Below, in pieces: positions 7,717 through 15,696 of a DNA stretch of 29,714 nucleotides. Under the pieces are notes generated by a model. It searched no databases and had not been told where the DNA came from. It was given only the letters and a program-made list of their open reading frames with translations. A program made the position numbers and the translations under genes. This stretch comes from DASRAU01 sp036005805. Lineage in GTDB: Bacteria; Acidobacteriota; Polarisedimenticolia; Gp22-AA2. How positions within the stretch are numbered: position 1 is the stretch's first letter; every line of letters starts with the position of its first letter. The stretch spans positions 1 through 29,714 of the forward strand of contig DASYQE010000350.1 in assembly GCA_036005805.1 (NCBI GenBank), read 5' to 3'.

Positions 7717-9204
7717 ATGCGTCGAGCCTGGTTCGGCCTTTCACTCGCATTGTTCTCCGCGATCGAGGTCTTCGCGCAGACGCCGCGCAAGTACACCGAC
7801 GTGCATCCGGTTCCGGACACGCCGGCCCTGCGCCGTGCGCAGCAGGTGCTCGAGGCGATCAACGGCGGCGACCCGGCGAAGGTGAAGGCCCTGGTCGAGT
7901 CGGCTTTCGCCCCGGCCCTGCGGGACGGAACACCGATGGCGGAGCACCTGGCCGCCTTCGCGCAGTGGCGCGATCAGAACCAGAAGCTCGAGACGTACGG
8001 CGCGCGCACCTACGACCCGCCCGAGGACGCGACCAAGGCCGTGCTCGTGGTCCGCAGCCGGCTCCTCGAGACCTGGCAGGCGGTGGTGGTGACGGTCGAT
8101 CCGCAGCCGCCGAACCTCATCACCGAGGTCGATGTGAACCCGGCGCGACCCCCGTCCGACGCGCCGAAAGGAGCCCGGCTGGAGCCTTTGCAGATTGCGA
8201 AGGCCCTCGGCGAATACGTCGACCGCCTGGCCGCGGCCGGGCTTTTCAGCGGCACGGTGCTCCTCCGCAAGGACGACAAGATCCTGATGACCCGCTCCGC
8301 CGGCGTGGCCAACCGCGACTTCGACGCCCCGGTGCGCCTGGACACGAAATTCAACCTCGGATCGATGAACAAGATGTTCACCGGCGTCGCCGCGATGATG
8401 CTGGTGCGGCAGGGGAAGCTGTCGCTCGACGATCCGATCGGCAAGCACCTCGACGCGAGCTGGCTCCCCAAGGTGGACAAGAACAAGGTTCTGGTGAAGC
8501 ACCTGCTGACGCACACGAGCGGACTCGGCAGCTACTTCGCCGACGGCTTCGACCGCTCGTCGCGCCTCCTCTACCGCACGGTGGACGACTACAAGCCGCT
8601 GGTCGCCGACGAGACCCTGAAGTTCGAGCCGGGAACCCGGTGGGCCTACAGCAACACCGGCATGCTGATCGCCGGCGCGGTCATCGAGAAGGCCTCCGGC
8701 ACGGACTACTTCGACTTCGTCCGCAAGAACATCACCGGCCCCGCCGGGATGAAGAACACCGACTGCTACGAGCTGGACAAGGTCAACCCCAACCTGGCGG
8801 TGGGCTACGAGCGCCTGCCGGGGGCCTCGGGCGTGGAGTTCCGGAACAACATCTTCGACCACGTGCTGCGCGGCGGACCGGCCGGCGGCGGGTTCTCCAC
8901 CGTCGAGGATCTCGACCGCTTCGCCCAGGCCCTGCGCGGCAACACCCTCCTCGATCCCGCGTCGAAGCAGGAGCTCTGGAAGGCGCGCCCGGAGATCTCC
9001 TCGCCCACCTACGGACTCGGCTTCTTCCTCGACGACACCAGGGCCGGCCGGCGCGTCGGGCATTCCGGGGGCTTCACCGGCATCAGCGCCGGGCTCGACG
9101 TCTATCTCGACGAGGGCTGGAACGTCGCGGTGCTGTCGAATTTCGGCGGCGTCGCGCCGATCGTCACGACCAAGGCCGCCGAGCTCATCTTCCAGGGCCG
9201 CTAG
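7717..9204 (+). CDS. beta-lactamase-fold serine hydrolase (class C / S12-like)
   Basis: ATG 7717 follows GGAAGGAG and starts a signal peptide ending near FAQ. Of 495 aa, residues about 25-150 form a non-catalytic region resembling small alpha/beta domains found ahead of such hydrolases. The catalytic domain covers about 165-490. Its motifs are Ser216-x-x-Lys219 in NLGSMNKMFTG, Tyr311-Ser-Asn in WAYSNTG, and His449-Ser-Gly-Gly in GHSGGFTG, the counterpart of KTG. These define the penicillin-binding/class C beta-lactamase superfamily, which includes D-alanyl peptidases and esterases. The HSGG variant is common in esterase-like members and does not indicate antibiotic resistance. The substrate cannot be inferred. 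Its TAG stop overlaps the stop of the convergent GGDEF-EAL gene. Confidence 0.9.
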   Translation: MRRAWFGLSLALFSAIEVFAQTPRKYTDVHPVPDTPALRRAQQVLEAINGGDPAKVKALVESAFAPALRDGTPMAEHLAAFAQWRDQNQKLETYGARTYDPPEDATKAVLVVRSRLLETWQAVVVTVDPQPPNLITEVDVNPARPPSDAPKGARLEPLQIAKALGEYVDRLAAAGLFSGTVLLRKDDKILMTRSAGVANRDFDAPVRLDTKFNLGSMNKMFTGVAAMMLVRQGKLSLDDPIGKHLDASWLPKVDKNKVLVKHLLTHTSGLGSYFADGFDRSSRLLYRTVDDYKPLVADETLKFEPGTRWAYSNTGMLIAGAVIEKASGTDYFDFVRKNITGPAGMKNTDCYELDKVNPNLAVGYERLPGASGVEFRNNIFDHVLRGGPAGGGFSTVEDLDRFAQALRGNTLLDPASKQELWKARPEISSPTYGLGFFLDDTRAGRRVGHSGGFTGISAGLDVYLDEGWNVAVLSNFGGVAPIVTTKAAELIFQGR

Positions 9205-11315
9205 GCGGCGCGGCGTCGGGGACGGGATTCCAGCGCCGCCGGGGCCAGGACGCGCGACTCGGTCTCCGCGGCCTCGAGCGGCTCGGCGAAGAGGAAGCCC
9301 TGTCCGAGGGCGCAGCGCAGGCGGCGCAGCTCGGAGGCCTGGTCGTCGGTCTCGATCCCCTCGGCGATCACCTCGTGCCCGAGCGCGCGCCCGAGGCCGA
9401 CGATGGTGGCGACGATCTGCCGGCCCTTCTTCTCGTCCATGCGGCTCACGAACACCTGGTCGATCTTGAGGATGTCCACCGGCAGGTCCTGCAGCATCGC
9501 CAGCGACGAGTAGCCGGTGCCGAAGTCGTCGATCGCCACCCCGAAGCCGCGGCGCTTCAGCCGGGTCAGCACCTTGATCACCTGCTTGGGATGCTCGATG
9601 AGGGTGTTCTCGGTGATCTCGAAGTAGAGGCTCGCCGGCTCCACGCCGGTCTCCTGCAGGATGGCTTCGACGTCCTCCTCGAGGCCCGGGTTGTAGATCT
9701 GGCGCAGCGAGAGATTCGTGGCCAGCGTCAGGTCGCGCCACGCGGGGTCGATCCGGTGCCAGCGACTGAGGGTCCGGCACGCCTCGCGCATCATCATCCG
9801 TCCGAGCGGCAGGATCAGTCCGATCTCCTCGGCGAGCGGGATGAACCGCGCCGGGGGGATCAGCCCGCGCTCCGGATGCTTCCAGCGCAGGAGGGCCTCG
9901 AAGCCGCGCAGGCGCCCGCTCTCCAACTCGACGATCGGCTGGAAGACGACGTGGAACTCGCCGCGCGCCATCGCCTGGTGCAGGTCGGTCTCCAGGCGCA
10001 GCTGCTCCTGCGCCCGCGCCAGCATCTCCCCGTCGAAGATCTCGAAGCGGCCCCGCCCGGCCGCCTTGGCGCGGTACATCGCCGTGTCGGCGTCGCGCAG
10101 CAGGTCGTCGGGCCGTTCGTAGGCGCCGGGGCCGAGGGCGATGCCGGTGCTGAGGGTGACGAAGAGATCGCGCCCCTCGACCTGCACCGACTGCTTGAAC
10201 TCCGCTTCCAGCGCCTGCGCCGCCTGCGTGGCCTCGCGCAGCGAGCGGATCTCCTCGAGGAGCACGATGAACTCGTCGCCTCCCATGCGCGCGAGCGTCC
10301 AGCTCGACAGGCGGCGCTCGCCCGGGCGCGTCTCCTCGGCCTCCTCCACCTCGGAGAGGGGGAAGGTGCGCTCGAGGCAGGCGCGCACGCGCGCGGCGAT
10401 CACCGTCAGGACGCTGTCGCCGATCGCATGCCCGAGGCTGTCGTTGATGTTCTTGAAGCGATCGATGTCCACGAAGATCAGCGCCAGGCTCTCGGTGCGG
10501 CGGCGCCGGCGGGCCCGGGCGAAGGCGCGCGACAGGCGGTCCACGAAGAGAGTCCGGTTCGCCAGGCCCGTCAGCGGGTCGTGCAGGGCCAGCCGGCGGA
10601 GCTGCTCCTCCATCTGCTTCTGCTCGTCGATGTCGGTCTGCGATCCGGCCATGCGCGCGGGACGGCCGGTGGCCGGGTCGCGGACGGCCACGCCGCGCGA
10701 CAGCATCCAGCGCATCGAGCCGTCGGCATGGCGCAGCCGGTATTCCGCCACGAGGTGATCGCTGCCGCCGGCGAGATGCGTGCGGATGCGCGCGTCGAGG
10801 CCGCCGCGATCGTCCGGGTGGACGCGGTCGAACCAGGCCTTCGGGTCGTCGGCGACCTCGGAGTCGGCGTGACCGAGCGCCTGCTTCCAGCGCGGCGAGT
10901 AATAGACGTGGTCCCGCTGCAGGTCCCAGTCCCACAACCCGTCGTTGGCGCCGTGCGCCGCCAGCTCGTAGCGCTCCTGGCTTCTGCGCAGGTCCTCGGT
11001 GCGCTCGGTGACCAGGTCCTGCAGGTGCCGCGAATAATAAAGGACGCGATCCTGCAGGCGTCCGGCCGCCGCCCCCACGATCCCCAGCAGGAGGGCGAAG
11101 AAGTCGGAGAAGTAGTGCAGCGGCGTGACGCGGTGCAGGCCCTGGATCATCGCGAAGTCGAGCCGCTTCGGCAGGACGCCGTACAGGCTCCAGTAGTCCA
11201 CCACCCACCCGACGCCCGTCAGCGACAGTCCGAAGCCGATCCCGATGGCGCCGTAGAGCGCCATCTTCGGGATGCGCGGACGGCGTCGCCCGTCAGGCGG
11301 CGCGGCGGGTGGCAT
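9201..11315 (-). CDS. membrane PAS-GGDEF-EAL cyclic-di-GMP signalling protein
   Basis: The 704-aa protein has two N-terminal hydrophobic segments (about 18-40 and 67-87), a short coiled linker, and a PAS domain at about 112-235 (NDGLWDWDLQRD through GSQTDIDEQK). A diguanylate cyclase domain with intact GGDEF at 345-349 follows, then an EAL phosphodiesterase domain with Glu473-Ala-Leu, EITEN, IDDFGTGYSSL and LKIDQ. Both catalytic signatures look complete, so it could make or degrade c-di-GMP. No RxxD inhibitory I-site lies at the usual place before GGDEF. The GGDEF domain carries an acidic insert (EVEEAEETRPGERR). ATG 11315 is preceded by GGAG and overlaps the upstream gene by 23 bp, pointing to translational coupling in an operon with two exported proteins. 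Confidence 0.93.
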   Translation of the reverse strand: MPPAAPPDGRRRPRIPKMALYGAIGIGFGLSLTGVGWVVDYWSLYGVLPKRLDFAMIQGLHRVTPLHYFSDFFALLLGIVGAAAGRLQDRVLYYSRHLQDLVTERTEDLRRSQERYELAAHGANDGLWDWDLQRDHVYYSPRWKQALGHADSEVADDPKAWFDRVHPDDRGGLDARIRTHLAGGSDHLVAEYRLRHADGSMRWMLSRGVAVRDPATGRPARMAGSQTDIDEQKQMEEQLRRLALHDPLTGLANRTLFVDRLSRAFARARRRRRTESLALIFVDIDRFKNINDSLGHAIGDSVLTVIAARVRACLERTFPLSEVEEAEETRPGERRLSSWTLARMGGDEFIVLLEEIRSLREATQAAQALEAEFKQSVQVEGRDLFVTLSTGIALGPGAYERPDDLLRDADTAMYRAKAAGRGRFEIFDGEMLARAQEQLRLETDLHQAMARGEFHVVFQPIVELESGRLRGFEALLRWKHPERGLIPPARFIPLAEEIGLILPLGRMMMREACRTLSRWHRIDPAWRDLTLATNLSLRQIYNPGLEEDVEAILQETGVEPASLYFEITENTLIEHPKQVIKVLTRLKRRGFGVAIDDFGTGYSSLAMLQDLPVDILKIDQVFVSRMDEKKGRQIVATIVGLGRALGHEVIAEGIETDDQASELRRLRCALGQGFLFAEPLEAAETESRVLAPAALESRPRRRAA

Positions 11316-12195
11316 GCTCGTCTCCAGAGCCCGGAAGGGAGCGGTCGCGATCGCGTGTCCCGCAGCCGGACAGGCGCGACTCCATCACGGCGAGCCGGCG
11401 GCCCCGATCGCGGACGAGACGGGCCAGGACGCCGCACCCCCCGCCGAGCAGGGCGGCGAGCGTCCAGGGAATCCAGGCGGTGCCTGCCTCCGGCTCCCGG
11501 GGAGCGCCGAGCCGATCGAGCTTCTCCTGGAGGGCGTCGCGCTCGGCGATGGCCTCCATCAGGTCCCGCTTGAGCTGGCGGAAGCGGGTCAGGACCGTTT
11601 CGAGGCGCAGGTCGCCCGAGAGCAGCCCGAGGATGTCGTCGCTGGTTTTGTCCGCCATCCCCTTCAGGACGTCGTTGTCGAACAGGCGCTCGCTGCGGGC
11701 CCAGGCGGGGGTGCGCTTCAGGAGCGCGCGCTCCTCCGGCGAGGCGAGCGACGCGGCGACGACCGCGGTGCGGTCCGCGCGCAGCCGCTCGACGACCGAG
11801 GTCGCCCAGTGCGTGTAGTCCTTCACCGTGGAGATCCGGCTCTTCAGATCGGGGGGCTTCAGCTCCGCGAGCGCCTTCTCGCTCCACTGGTCGAGCGTGG
11901 CCGAGGCGGCCTTCAGCCGGCGGATTCTCGCCTGCAGCGGCGGCAGCAATGTCTGCGCGTAGGCTCCGTCCGGGTCCCACTGCGGGTGCGCGCGGACGAG
12001 ATCGAACAGCCTGGCCGCGTCGGTGGAGGCACCGGGCAAGTCCCCCTTCTGCAGCTTCGCCGAGGCCCTCTCGTACAGCTCGTTCGGATCGGCGGCGATC
12101 TTCGATGCGGCGGGAGCGGTCGCGACGCCCGCGGCCATGACGACCAGCAGCGCGACGGCGAGGAGCGCGAGACGAGTCGTCCTACGGGCAGGCAT
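11293..12195 (-). CDS. exported, membrane-anchored helical protein of unknown function
   Basis: The 300-aa protein begins with a signal peptide (RLALLAVALLVVMAAGVATA). A mainly helical region with a coiled-coil-like stretch follows (LTRFRQLKRDLMEAIAERDALQEKLDRL at about 207-234, written here as one pattern of heptad Leu/Ile positions ending at EKLDRL). One C-terminal transmembrane segment (IPWTLAALLGGGCGVLARLV) lies at about 244-263 with a short basic tail. This suggests a periplasmic helical domain held in the inner membrane. Its start overlaps the upstream gene by 14 bp and its end overlaps the PAS-GGDEF-EAL start, so all three are probably one operon. A periplasmic sensor or partner of the c-di-GMP enzyme is plausible but not shown. 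No family recognised. Confidence 0.8.
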   Translation of the reverse strand: MPARRTTRLALLAVALLVVMAAGVATAPAASKIAADPNELYERASAKLQKGDLPGASTDAARLFDLVRAHPQWDPDGAYAQTLLPPLQARIRRLKAASATLDQWSEKALAELKPPDLKSRISTVKDYTHWATSVVERLRADRTAVVAASLASPEERALLKRTPAWARSERLFDNDVLKGMADKTSDDILGLLSGDLRLETVLTRFRQLKRDLMEAIAERDALQEKLDRLGAPREPEAGTAWIPWTLAALLGGGCGVLARLVRDRGRRLAVMESRLSGCGTRDRDRSLPGSGDEHATRRAA

Positions 12196-12766
12196 CGCGC
12201 GAGTCCCCGTCCGGCGTGATGAACAGGACGCCGCCCGCGTGATCGAGGCGCACGCACGAGGAGCCCGGCGATCCGTACCGCGACAGCCGGGCTTCCTTGA
12301 GGCGGCCGGCGCCGACGTGCGGCACCGGGATGGAGCGGTAGCCGGCGACGCTCGAGCCGGGCCGCGGCGTGATCTCCCACAGCGAACGGAACTCGTCCGC
12401 CACGACGTAGAGCCGCCCGTAGTGCAGCATCGCCTGGGCCGCGACGGGCTTCCCCGCCAGTCCTTCCGCCTTCACGATCGGCGCGAGATCGATGCGCCCC
12501 GCGAGCGGCGGCTTCTCGGCGAAGCTGACGGTTCCCGACGGGTCGATGCGGATCGGAATGCGCAGCGTGTCCTGCTCGTACGTCAGGGTGGAGATCGGCG
12601 CCGGCGTCGAGGTCGGGCGTGGAGCGCCGCCGGTGGCGCAGGACAGAGTCGCCGCGGTCGCGAGGCAGACGAGACCTCGCGCGGCGCTCCTGCCACGATG
12701 AGTTCCGCAGGCCGCGGGCACCCTGTCAATCTTGAGTGGTGCACCTCGCCCCGCAACTGCGTACAA
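12182..12766 (-). CDS. exported hypothetical protein, first gene of the c-di-GMP operon
   Basis: The frame runs from 12766; a GTG at 12721 would give a shorter protein whose start leads more directly into the hydrophobic stretch GLVCLATAATLSCATGG. The start is therefore uncertain. The Cys after ATLS could be lipidated, but the preceding residues are not a canonical lipobox. The mature part (about 140 aa) has alternating strands (DTLRIPIRID, LYVVADEFRSLWEI, GGVLFITPDGDS) and two cysteines near the C-terminus. I do not recognise it. It overlaps the following gene by 14 bp. Confidence 0.65.
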   Translation of the reverse strand: MYAVAGRGAPLKIDRVPAACGTHRGRSAARGLVCLATAATLSCATGGAPRPTSTPAPISTLTYEQDTLRIPIRIDPSGTVSFAEKPPLAGRIDLAPIVKAEGLAGKPVAAQAMLHYGRLYVVADEFRSLWEITPRPGSSVAGYRSIPVPHVGAGRLKEARLSRYGSPGSSCVRLDHAGGVLFITPDGDSRDACP

Positions 12767-12818
12767 ACACGGATGCGACTTACCAAACCGTCAACGCTTT
12801 TCGATCGCTCAGGAATCA

Positions 12819-12846
12819 TTGCCGGATGGGCGGAATCGGGTATACG
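12819..12846 (+). promoter_or_regulatory. sigma70-like promoter candidate for the Kazal-repeat gene
   Basis: TTGCCG (12819-12824) and TATACG (12841-12846) are 16 bp apart. The -10 box ends 42 bp before the ATG at 12889, giving a short leader that contains GGGAGG. Each box matches four of six consensus bases. Confidence 0.4.
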
Positions 12847-12888
12847 CTCACTCCACTTGCTCAAACCGTACCGTACCGGGAGGCAATC

Positions 12889-14055
12889 ATGAAACGACTC
12901 ACGTCCGTCCTCTGCTCCTGTAGTGTCGTTCTTTTGACGCTTCTGTTCCTGGATGCTTCGACCGCGTTCGCGGGCGGCAAGCCAAACTCCGGCGGCAACG
13001 GCGGCGGAAACAAGGTCTGCCTCTGCCACATTCCGCCCGGAAACCCGGCCGATGCCCACACCATCTGCGTCGGCGCACCGGCCGTGAAGGCCCACCTCGG
13101 GCACGGCGACTCACTCGGGGAGTGCAACAGCAACAACGCCTGCGGAGGTGAGTCAGGCGCCACCTGCCCGACCGGCCAGTTCTGCAAGAGGGACGTCGGG
13201 TTCTGCGCCGCGACCGCGGAGGGAACCTGTGTCGATGTCGACGGGTCGTGCCCCACGGTCCTCGACCCGGTCTGCGGCTGCGACAGCGTGACCTATGACA
13301 ACGCCTGCCTCGCCGACCACGCCGGCGTCACCGCTCTCCACACCGGGCCGTGCGAGTGTCCGTCAGGGGCGGTGGCCTGCGGCGGAACGGCCGGGGTGAG
13401 GTGCGAGACCGGCCAGTTCTGCAAGGTGCCGGATGGGGCCTGCTCCGCCGACGCCGAGGGCGTGTGCACGCCGACGCCCGGGTCCTGCCCTCCCGGTTAC
13501 GCCCCGGTGTGCGGCTGCGACGGCGTGACCTACAGCAACGCCTGCTTCACCGATGCGGCCGGCATTCCGGTTCTCCACGCCGGCGCCTGCGTCGCCGGTG
13601 CGGCCTGCGGCGGTGATGGGGGCGCGACCTGCCCCAGCGGCGACTTCTGCAATCCGCCGATCGGCGTCTGCACGTCGGGGGCGGCGGGGCACTGCACCAC
13701 GCCACCGACCGTGTGCTCGACGCTCCAGGACCCCGTCTGTGGATGCGACGGGGCGACCTATGACAATGCCTGCAAGGCCGCCGTCGCCGGCGTCGCCGTC
13801 AACCACTTCGGCCCCTGCGCCGGGGCGACGACCTGTGGCGGCGCGGGCGCCATCACCTGCCCGTCCAGCTCGGTCTGCCACAAACCCGAGGGAGCGTGCG
13901 CGGCCGACGCGGAAGGGGTCTGCATGCCGGCGCCGCTCAGCTGCCCGCCGAACATCGATCCGGTCTGCGGCTGCAACGGCACCACGTACTCGAATGCCTG
14001 CATCGCCGATGCCGCCGGCGTCGCCATCAATCACACCGGCGCCTGTACGCCCTGA
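12889..14055 (+). CDS. secreted protein with four Kazal-like protease-inhibitor modules
   Basis: ATG 12889 follows CGGGAGG and opens a signal peptide (RLTSVLCSCSVVLLTLLFLD, cleavage near AFA). After a Gly/Asn-rich linker and a short Cys/His segment (VCLCHIPPGNP with AHLGHGDS), the protein has four consecutive modules of 71 residues from first to last Cys, ten Cys each. Each ends in a Kazal-type core, PVCGCD-x-x-TY-x-NAC followed by AG and a final Cys. The first half of each module (CGG...CP...FC...GxC...AEGxC) is another cysteine-rich unit. Kazal domains inhibit serine proteases; here the reactive-site residues cannot be assigned with confidence. An extracellular location is expected. The gene is monocistronic, with its own promoter candidate and a strong terminator. 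Total 388 aa. Confidence 0.9.
   Translation: MKRLTSVLCSCSVVLLTLLFLDASTAFAGGKPNSGGNGGGNKVCLCHIPPGNPADAHTICVGAPAVKAHLGHGDSLGECNSNNACGGESGATCPTGQFCKRDVGFCAATAEGTCVDVDGSCPTVLDPVCGCDSVTYDNACLADHAGVTALHTGPCECPSGAVACGGTAGVRCETGQFCKVPDGACSADAEGVCTPTPGSCPPGYAPVCGCDGVTYSNACFTDAAGIPVLHAGACVAGAACGGDGGATCPSGDFCNPPIGVCTSGAAGHCTTPPTVCSTLQDPVCGCDGATYDNACKAAVAGVAVNHFGPCAGATTCGGAGAITCPSSSVCHKPEGACAADAEGVCMPAPLSCPPNIDPVCGCNGTTYSNACIADAAGVAINHTGACTP
13141..14046 (+). repeat. four in-frame 213-bp protein repeats (71-aa Kazal modules)
   Basis: Units lie at 13141-13353, 13378-13590, 13606-13818 and 13834-14046, each exactly 213 bp from first to last Cys codon, with spacers of 24, 15 and 15 bp. Unit sequences have diverged (for example CGCDSVTYDNAC versus CGCNGTTYSNAC), so they are old duplications kept at constant length. 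Confidence 0.9.
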
Positions 14056-14072
14056 GGCTTCGGCTGTTCGTG

Positions 14073-14108
14073 GCGGCGGAGAGGTCGGCCTCTCCGCCGC
14101 TTTTTTTT
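14073..14108 (+). terminator. strong Rho-independent terminator of the Kazal-repeat gene
   Basis: A perfect 12-bp stem (GCGGCGGAGAGG at 14073-14084, CCTCTCCGCCGC at 14089-14100) with a TCGG tetraloop is followed by eight T at 14101-14108. It begins 17 bp after the stop codon. Confidence 0.95.
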
Positions 14109-14122
14109 GAGCGGTGCGTCTC

Positions 14123-15235
14123 TTAGATGACGGCGGCCTTGACGCAGTGGATCGGGGGCAGGGAATCGAAGAGACAGTCGAACGACTCGCCACCATCCCG
14201 ACCAATCCACAACTGCCCGGTCGTGGTTCCGACATAGAGCGCCGGTGACTTCACGCGATCGACGTCCATGGCGTCGCGCAGCACGGTGAAGTAGGAATCC
14301 TTCTTCGGGAAACCCTTCCCCAGACGCTGCCATGAGCCGCCGCCGTTCTCGCTGCGCCAGACGGCGGGGGATCCCTTCGGACAGGTGCGGGTCGCGGGCT
14401 CGAGCGGCAGGACGTAGACCGTGTCGGCGTCGTGCGGGTGCACGACGATCGGGAAGCCGAAATCGCTCGGCAGCCCCTGGGCGATCGAGCGCCACGAGCG
14501 GCCGTGGTCATCGCTGCGCAGCACGCCGATGTCGGGGCGGCGGCCGCCGGGCCCGTCCCATTCCGCCCAGCCGCCGTGGTTCTGCATGTACAGCCGTCCG
14601 GGGGCAGCCTCGTGCCGGGCGATCTTGTGCACGCACTGCCCGAACTCCGGGTAGGGGTCGGGATTGAAGCCGGCGCCCACGCCCTGGTTCGAGGCGTTGA
14701 AGGTCACGCCGCCGTCCTCGCTCAGGTAATGGCCGCCGGTGGAGATGCCGGCGTGCACGCGCTTCCCGTCGAACAGCAGGGTGTGAAGACACAGTCCGCC
14801 GGCCCCCGGCTGCCACTTGCGGGCGTGCGCGTGGTTCGACAGCCCGTCCACCATCTGCCAGGTGTCGCCGCCGTCGCTGCTGCGGAAGAGGGAGGCCGGC
14901 TCGACGCCGGCCCACAGGTCCTTCTTCCCCTCGCCGGGTGCGAGCGACCAGATGTTGGCGAGGGCGCGCCCGTCCTCTTTGGGAAACGCCGGGGCGGACT
15001 TCGTCTCCTTGAACGTCTTGCCCAGGTCGGTCGAGCGCAGCACCTTCATCCCGAAGAACGGGTTGCAGGAGGAGGCATAGATCGTCGGCTTGCCGCGCGT
15101 GTCGAGGAGGGCCGAGTAGACGCCGACCCCGGGGAAGAACGGACCGCGCAGCTCGAACGAGCGGCGCGTCTTCGATCCCTCCGCGACGAAGAGACCTTTC
15201 CTGGTTCCGATGGCGAGGACGACACGCTCCGGCAT
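14123..15235 (-). CDS. BNR/Asp-box beta-propeller protein (glycosyl-hydrolase-like)
   Basis: The frame continues to 15595, but ATG 15235 is the real start: it is preceded by GGGAGG lying inside the end of the MoaD-like gene, with only 2 bp between that TGA and this ATG. The 370-aa protein has Asp-box-like motifs typical of sialidase-type beta-propellers (STDLGKTF, SSDGGDTW, SEDGGVTF, SDDHGRSW, SENGGGSW, GRDGGESF). No signal peptide is seen, so it is probably cytoplasmic. Databases often label such proteins exo-alpha-sialidase or photosystem-stability-like, but I see no catalytic sialidase residues and would call it only a propeller. It is translationally coupled to the MoaD-like gene. Confidence 0.88.
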   Translation of the reverse strand: MPERVVLAIGTRKGLFVAEGSKTRRSFELRGPFFPGVGVYSALLDTRGKPTIYASSCNPFFGMKVLRSTDLGKTFKETKSAPAFPKEDGRALANIWSLAPGEGKKDLWAGVEPASLFRSSDGGDTWQMVDGLSNHAHARKWQPGAGGLCLHTLLFDGKRVHAGISTGGHYLSEDGGVTFNASNQGVGAGFNPDPYPEFGQCVHKIARHEAAPGRLYMQNHGGWAEWDGPGGRRPDIGVLRSDDHGRSWRSIAQGLPSDFGFPIVVHPHDADTVYVLPLEPATRTCPKGSPAVWRSENGGGSWQRLGKGFPKKDSYFTVLRDAMDVDRVKSPALYVGTTTGQLWIGRDGGESFDCLFDSLPPIHCVKAAVI

Positions 15236-15237
15236 CT

Positions 15238-15525
15238 TCAGCCTCCCGAGACCGCCGGAAGGATGATGACGACGTCGCCCGGACCGAGCGCCGTGTCGAG
15301 ACCTTCGCGGTCGCGCATGTGCTGCATGTTGACGAACAGGTTGATGTGCGGACGGACCTTGCCGGTCTCGTGGCAGATGCTGCGGTGCAGCTCCGGGTAG
15401 AGACGCTCCAGCGCGTCGAGCAGACCCTGGAGCGTGCGCGCCGGCACGGCGACGCGCGCCGCCCCGCCGCACGTCGGGCGGAGCGGTCCGGGGACTTCGA
15501 CGGTGATGGTCTGTTCCTGAGTCAC
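15238..15525 (-). CDS. MoaD/ThiS-family ubiquitin-like sulfur-carrier protein
   Basis: A GTG start at 15525 gives 95 aa, the usual MoaD/ThiS size; the longer open frame upstream is Pro/Arg-rich shadow sequence. The protein has beta-grasp features (ITVEVPGPLRPTCGG, LQGLLDALERLYPEL, INLFVNMQHMRD, GDVVIILPAVSGG) and ends exactly in Gly-Gly. This tail is adenylated and thiocarboxylated in sulfur carriers of molybdopterin and thiamin synthesis. No activating enzyme (MoeB/ThiF) or MoaE is nearby. Its partner in the operon is instead the Asp-box propeller, which starts 2 bp later. I recall this pairing from other genomes but cannot verify it here. Confidence 0.82.
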   Translation of the reverse strand: MTQEQTITVEVPGPLRPTCGGAARVAVPARTLQGLLDALERLYPELHRSICHETGKVRPHINLFVNMQHMRDREGLDTALGPGDVVIILPAVSGG

Positions 15526-15696
15526 GGGCCCTGCCGGAAGCCGCGAGTCTAGGATGCCAGGTGGGAAATCGCAATGGCCGCGCGTGTCCGGACATGGGAC
15601 GCCTGGGACGCCCGCGGACACCGGAACGTCACCATGGAACGCGGCGGCCATCGCGGGCGTTGTCAGCGGTGAGGCGGCGCCGTCTCCGCTTCGCCG

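Noticed and set aside
7717..9204. Calling the serine hydrolase an antibiotic-resistance beta-lactamase
   Set aside because: It has HSGG in place of KTG and an extra N-terminal domain, which fits esterase or peptidase relatives better.
7741..11208. Very long minus-strand open frame (1155 codons)
   Set aside because: It is Arg/Pro/Gly-rich shadow sequence in GC-rich DNA, spanning two well-supported genes in other frames; no domain is visible.
13141..14046. Regular 213-bp repeats as a possible CRISPR or satellite array
   Set aside because: The repeats are in frame, encode Cys-rich modules and have diverged at DNA level, so they are protein repeats.
14123..15235. Calling the Asp-box proteins (also 20758-22239) sialidases
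   Set aside because: Asp-boxes only show the propeller fold; the Arg triad, Tyr and Glu of sialidases cannot be identified.
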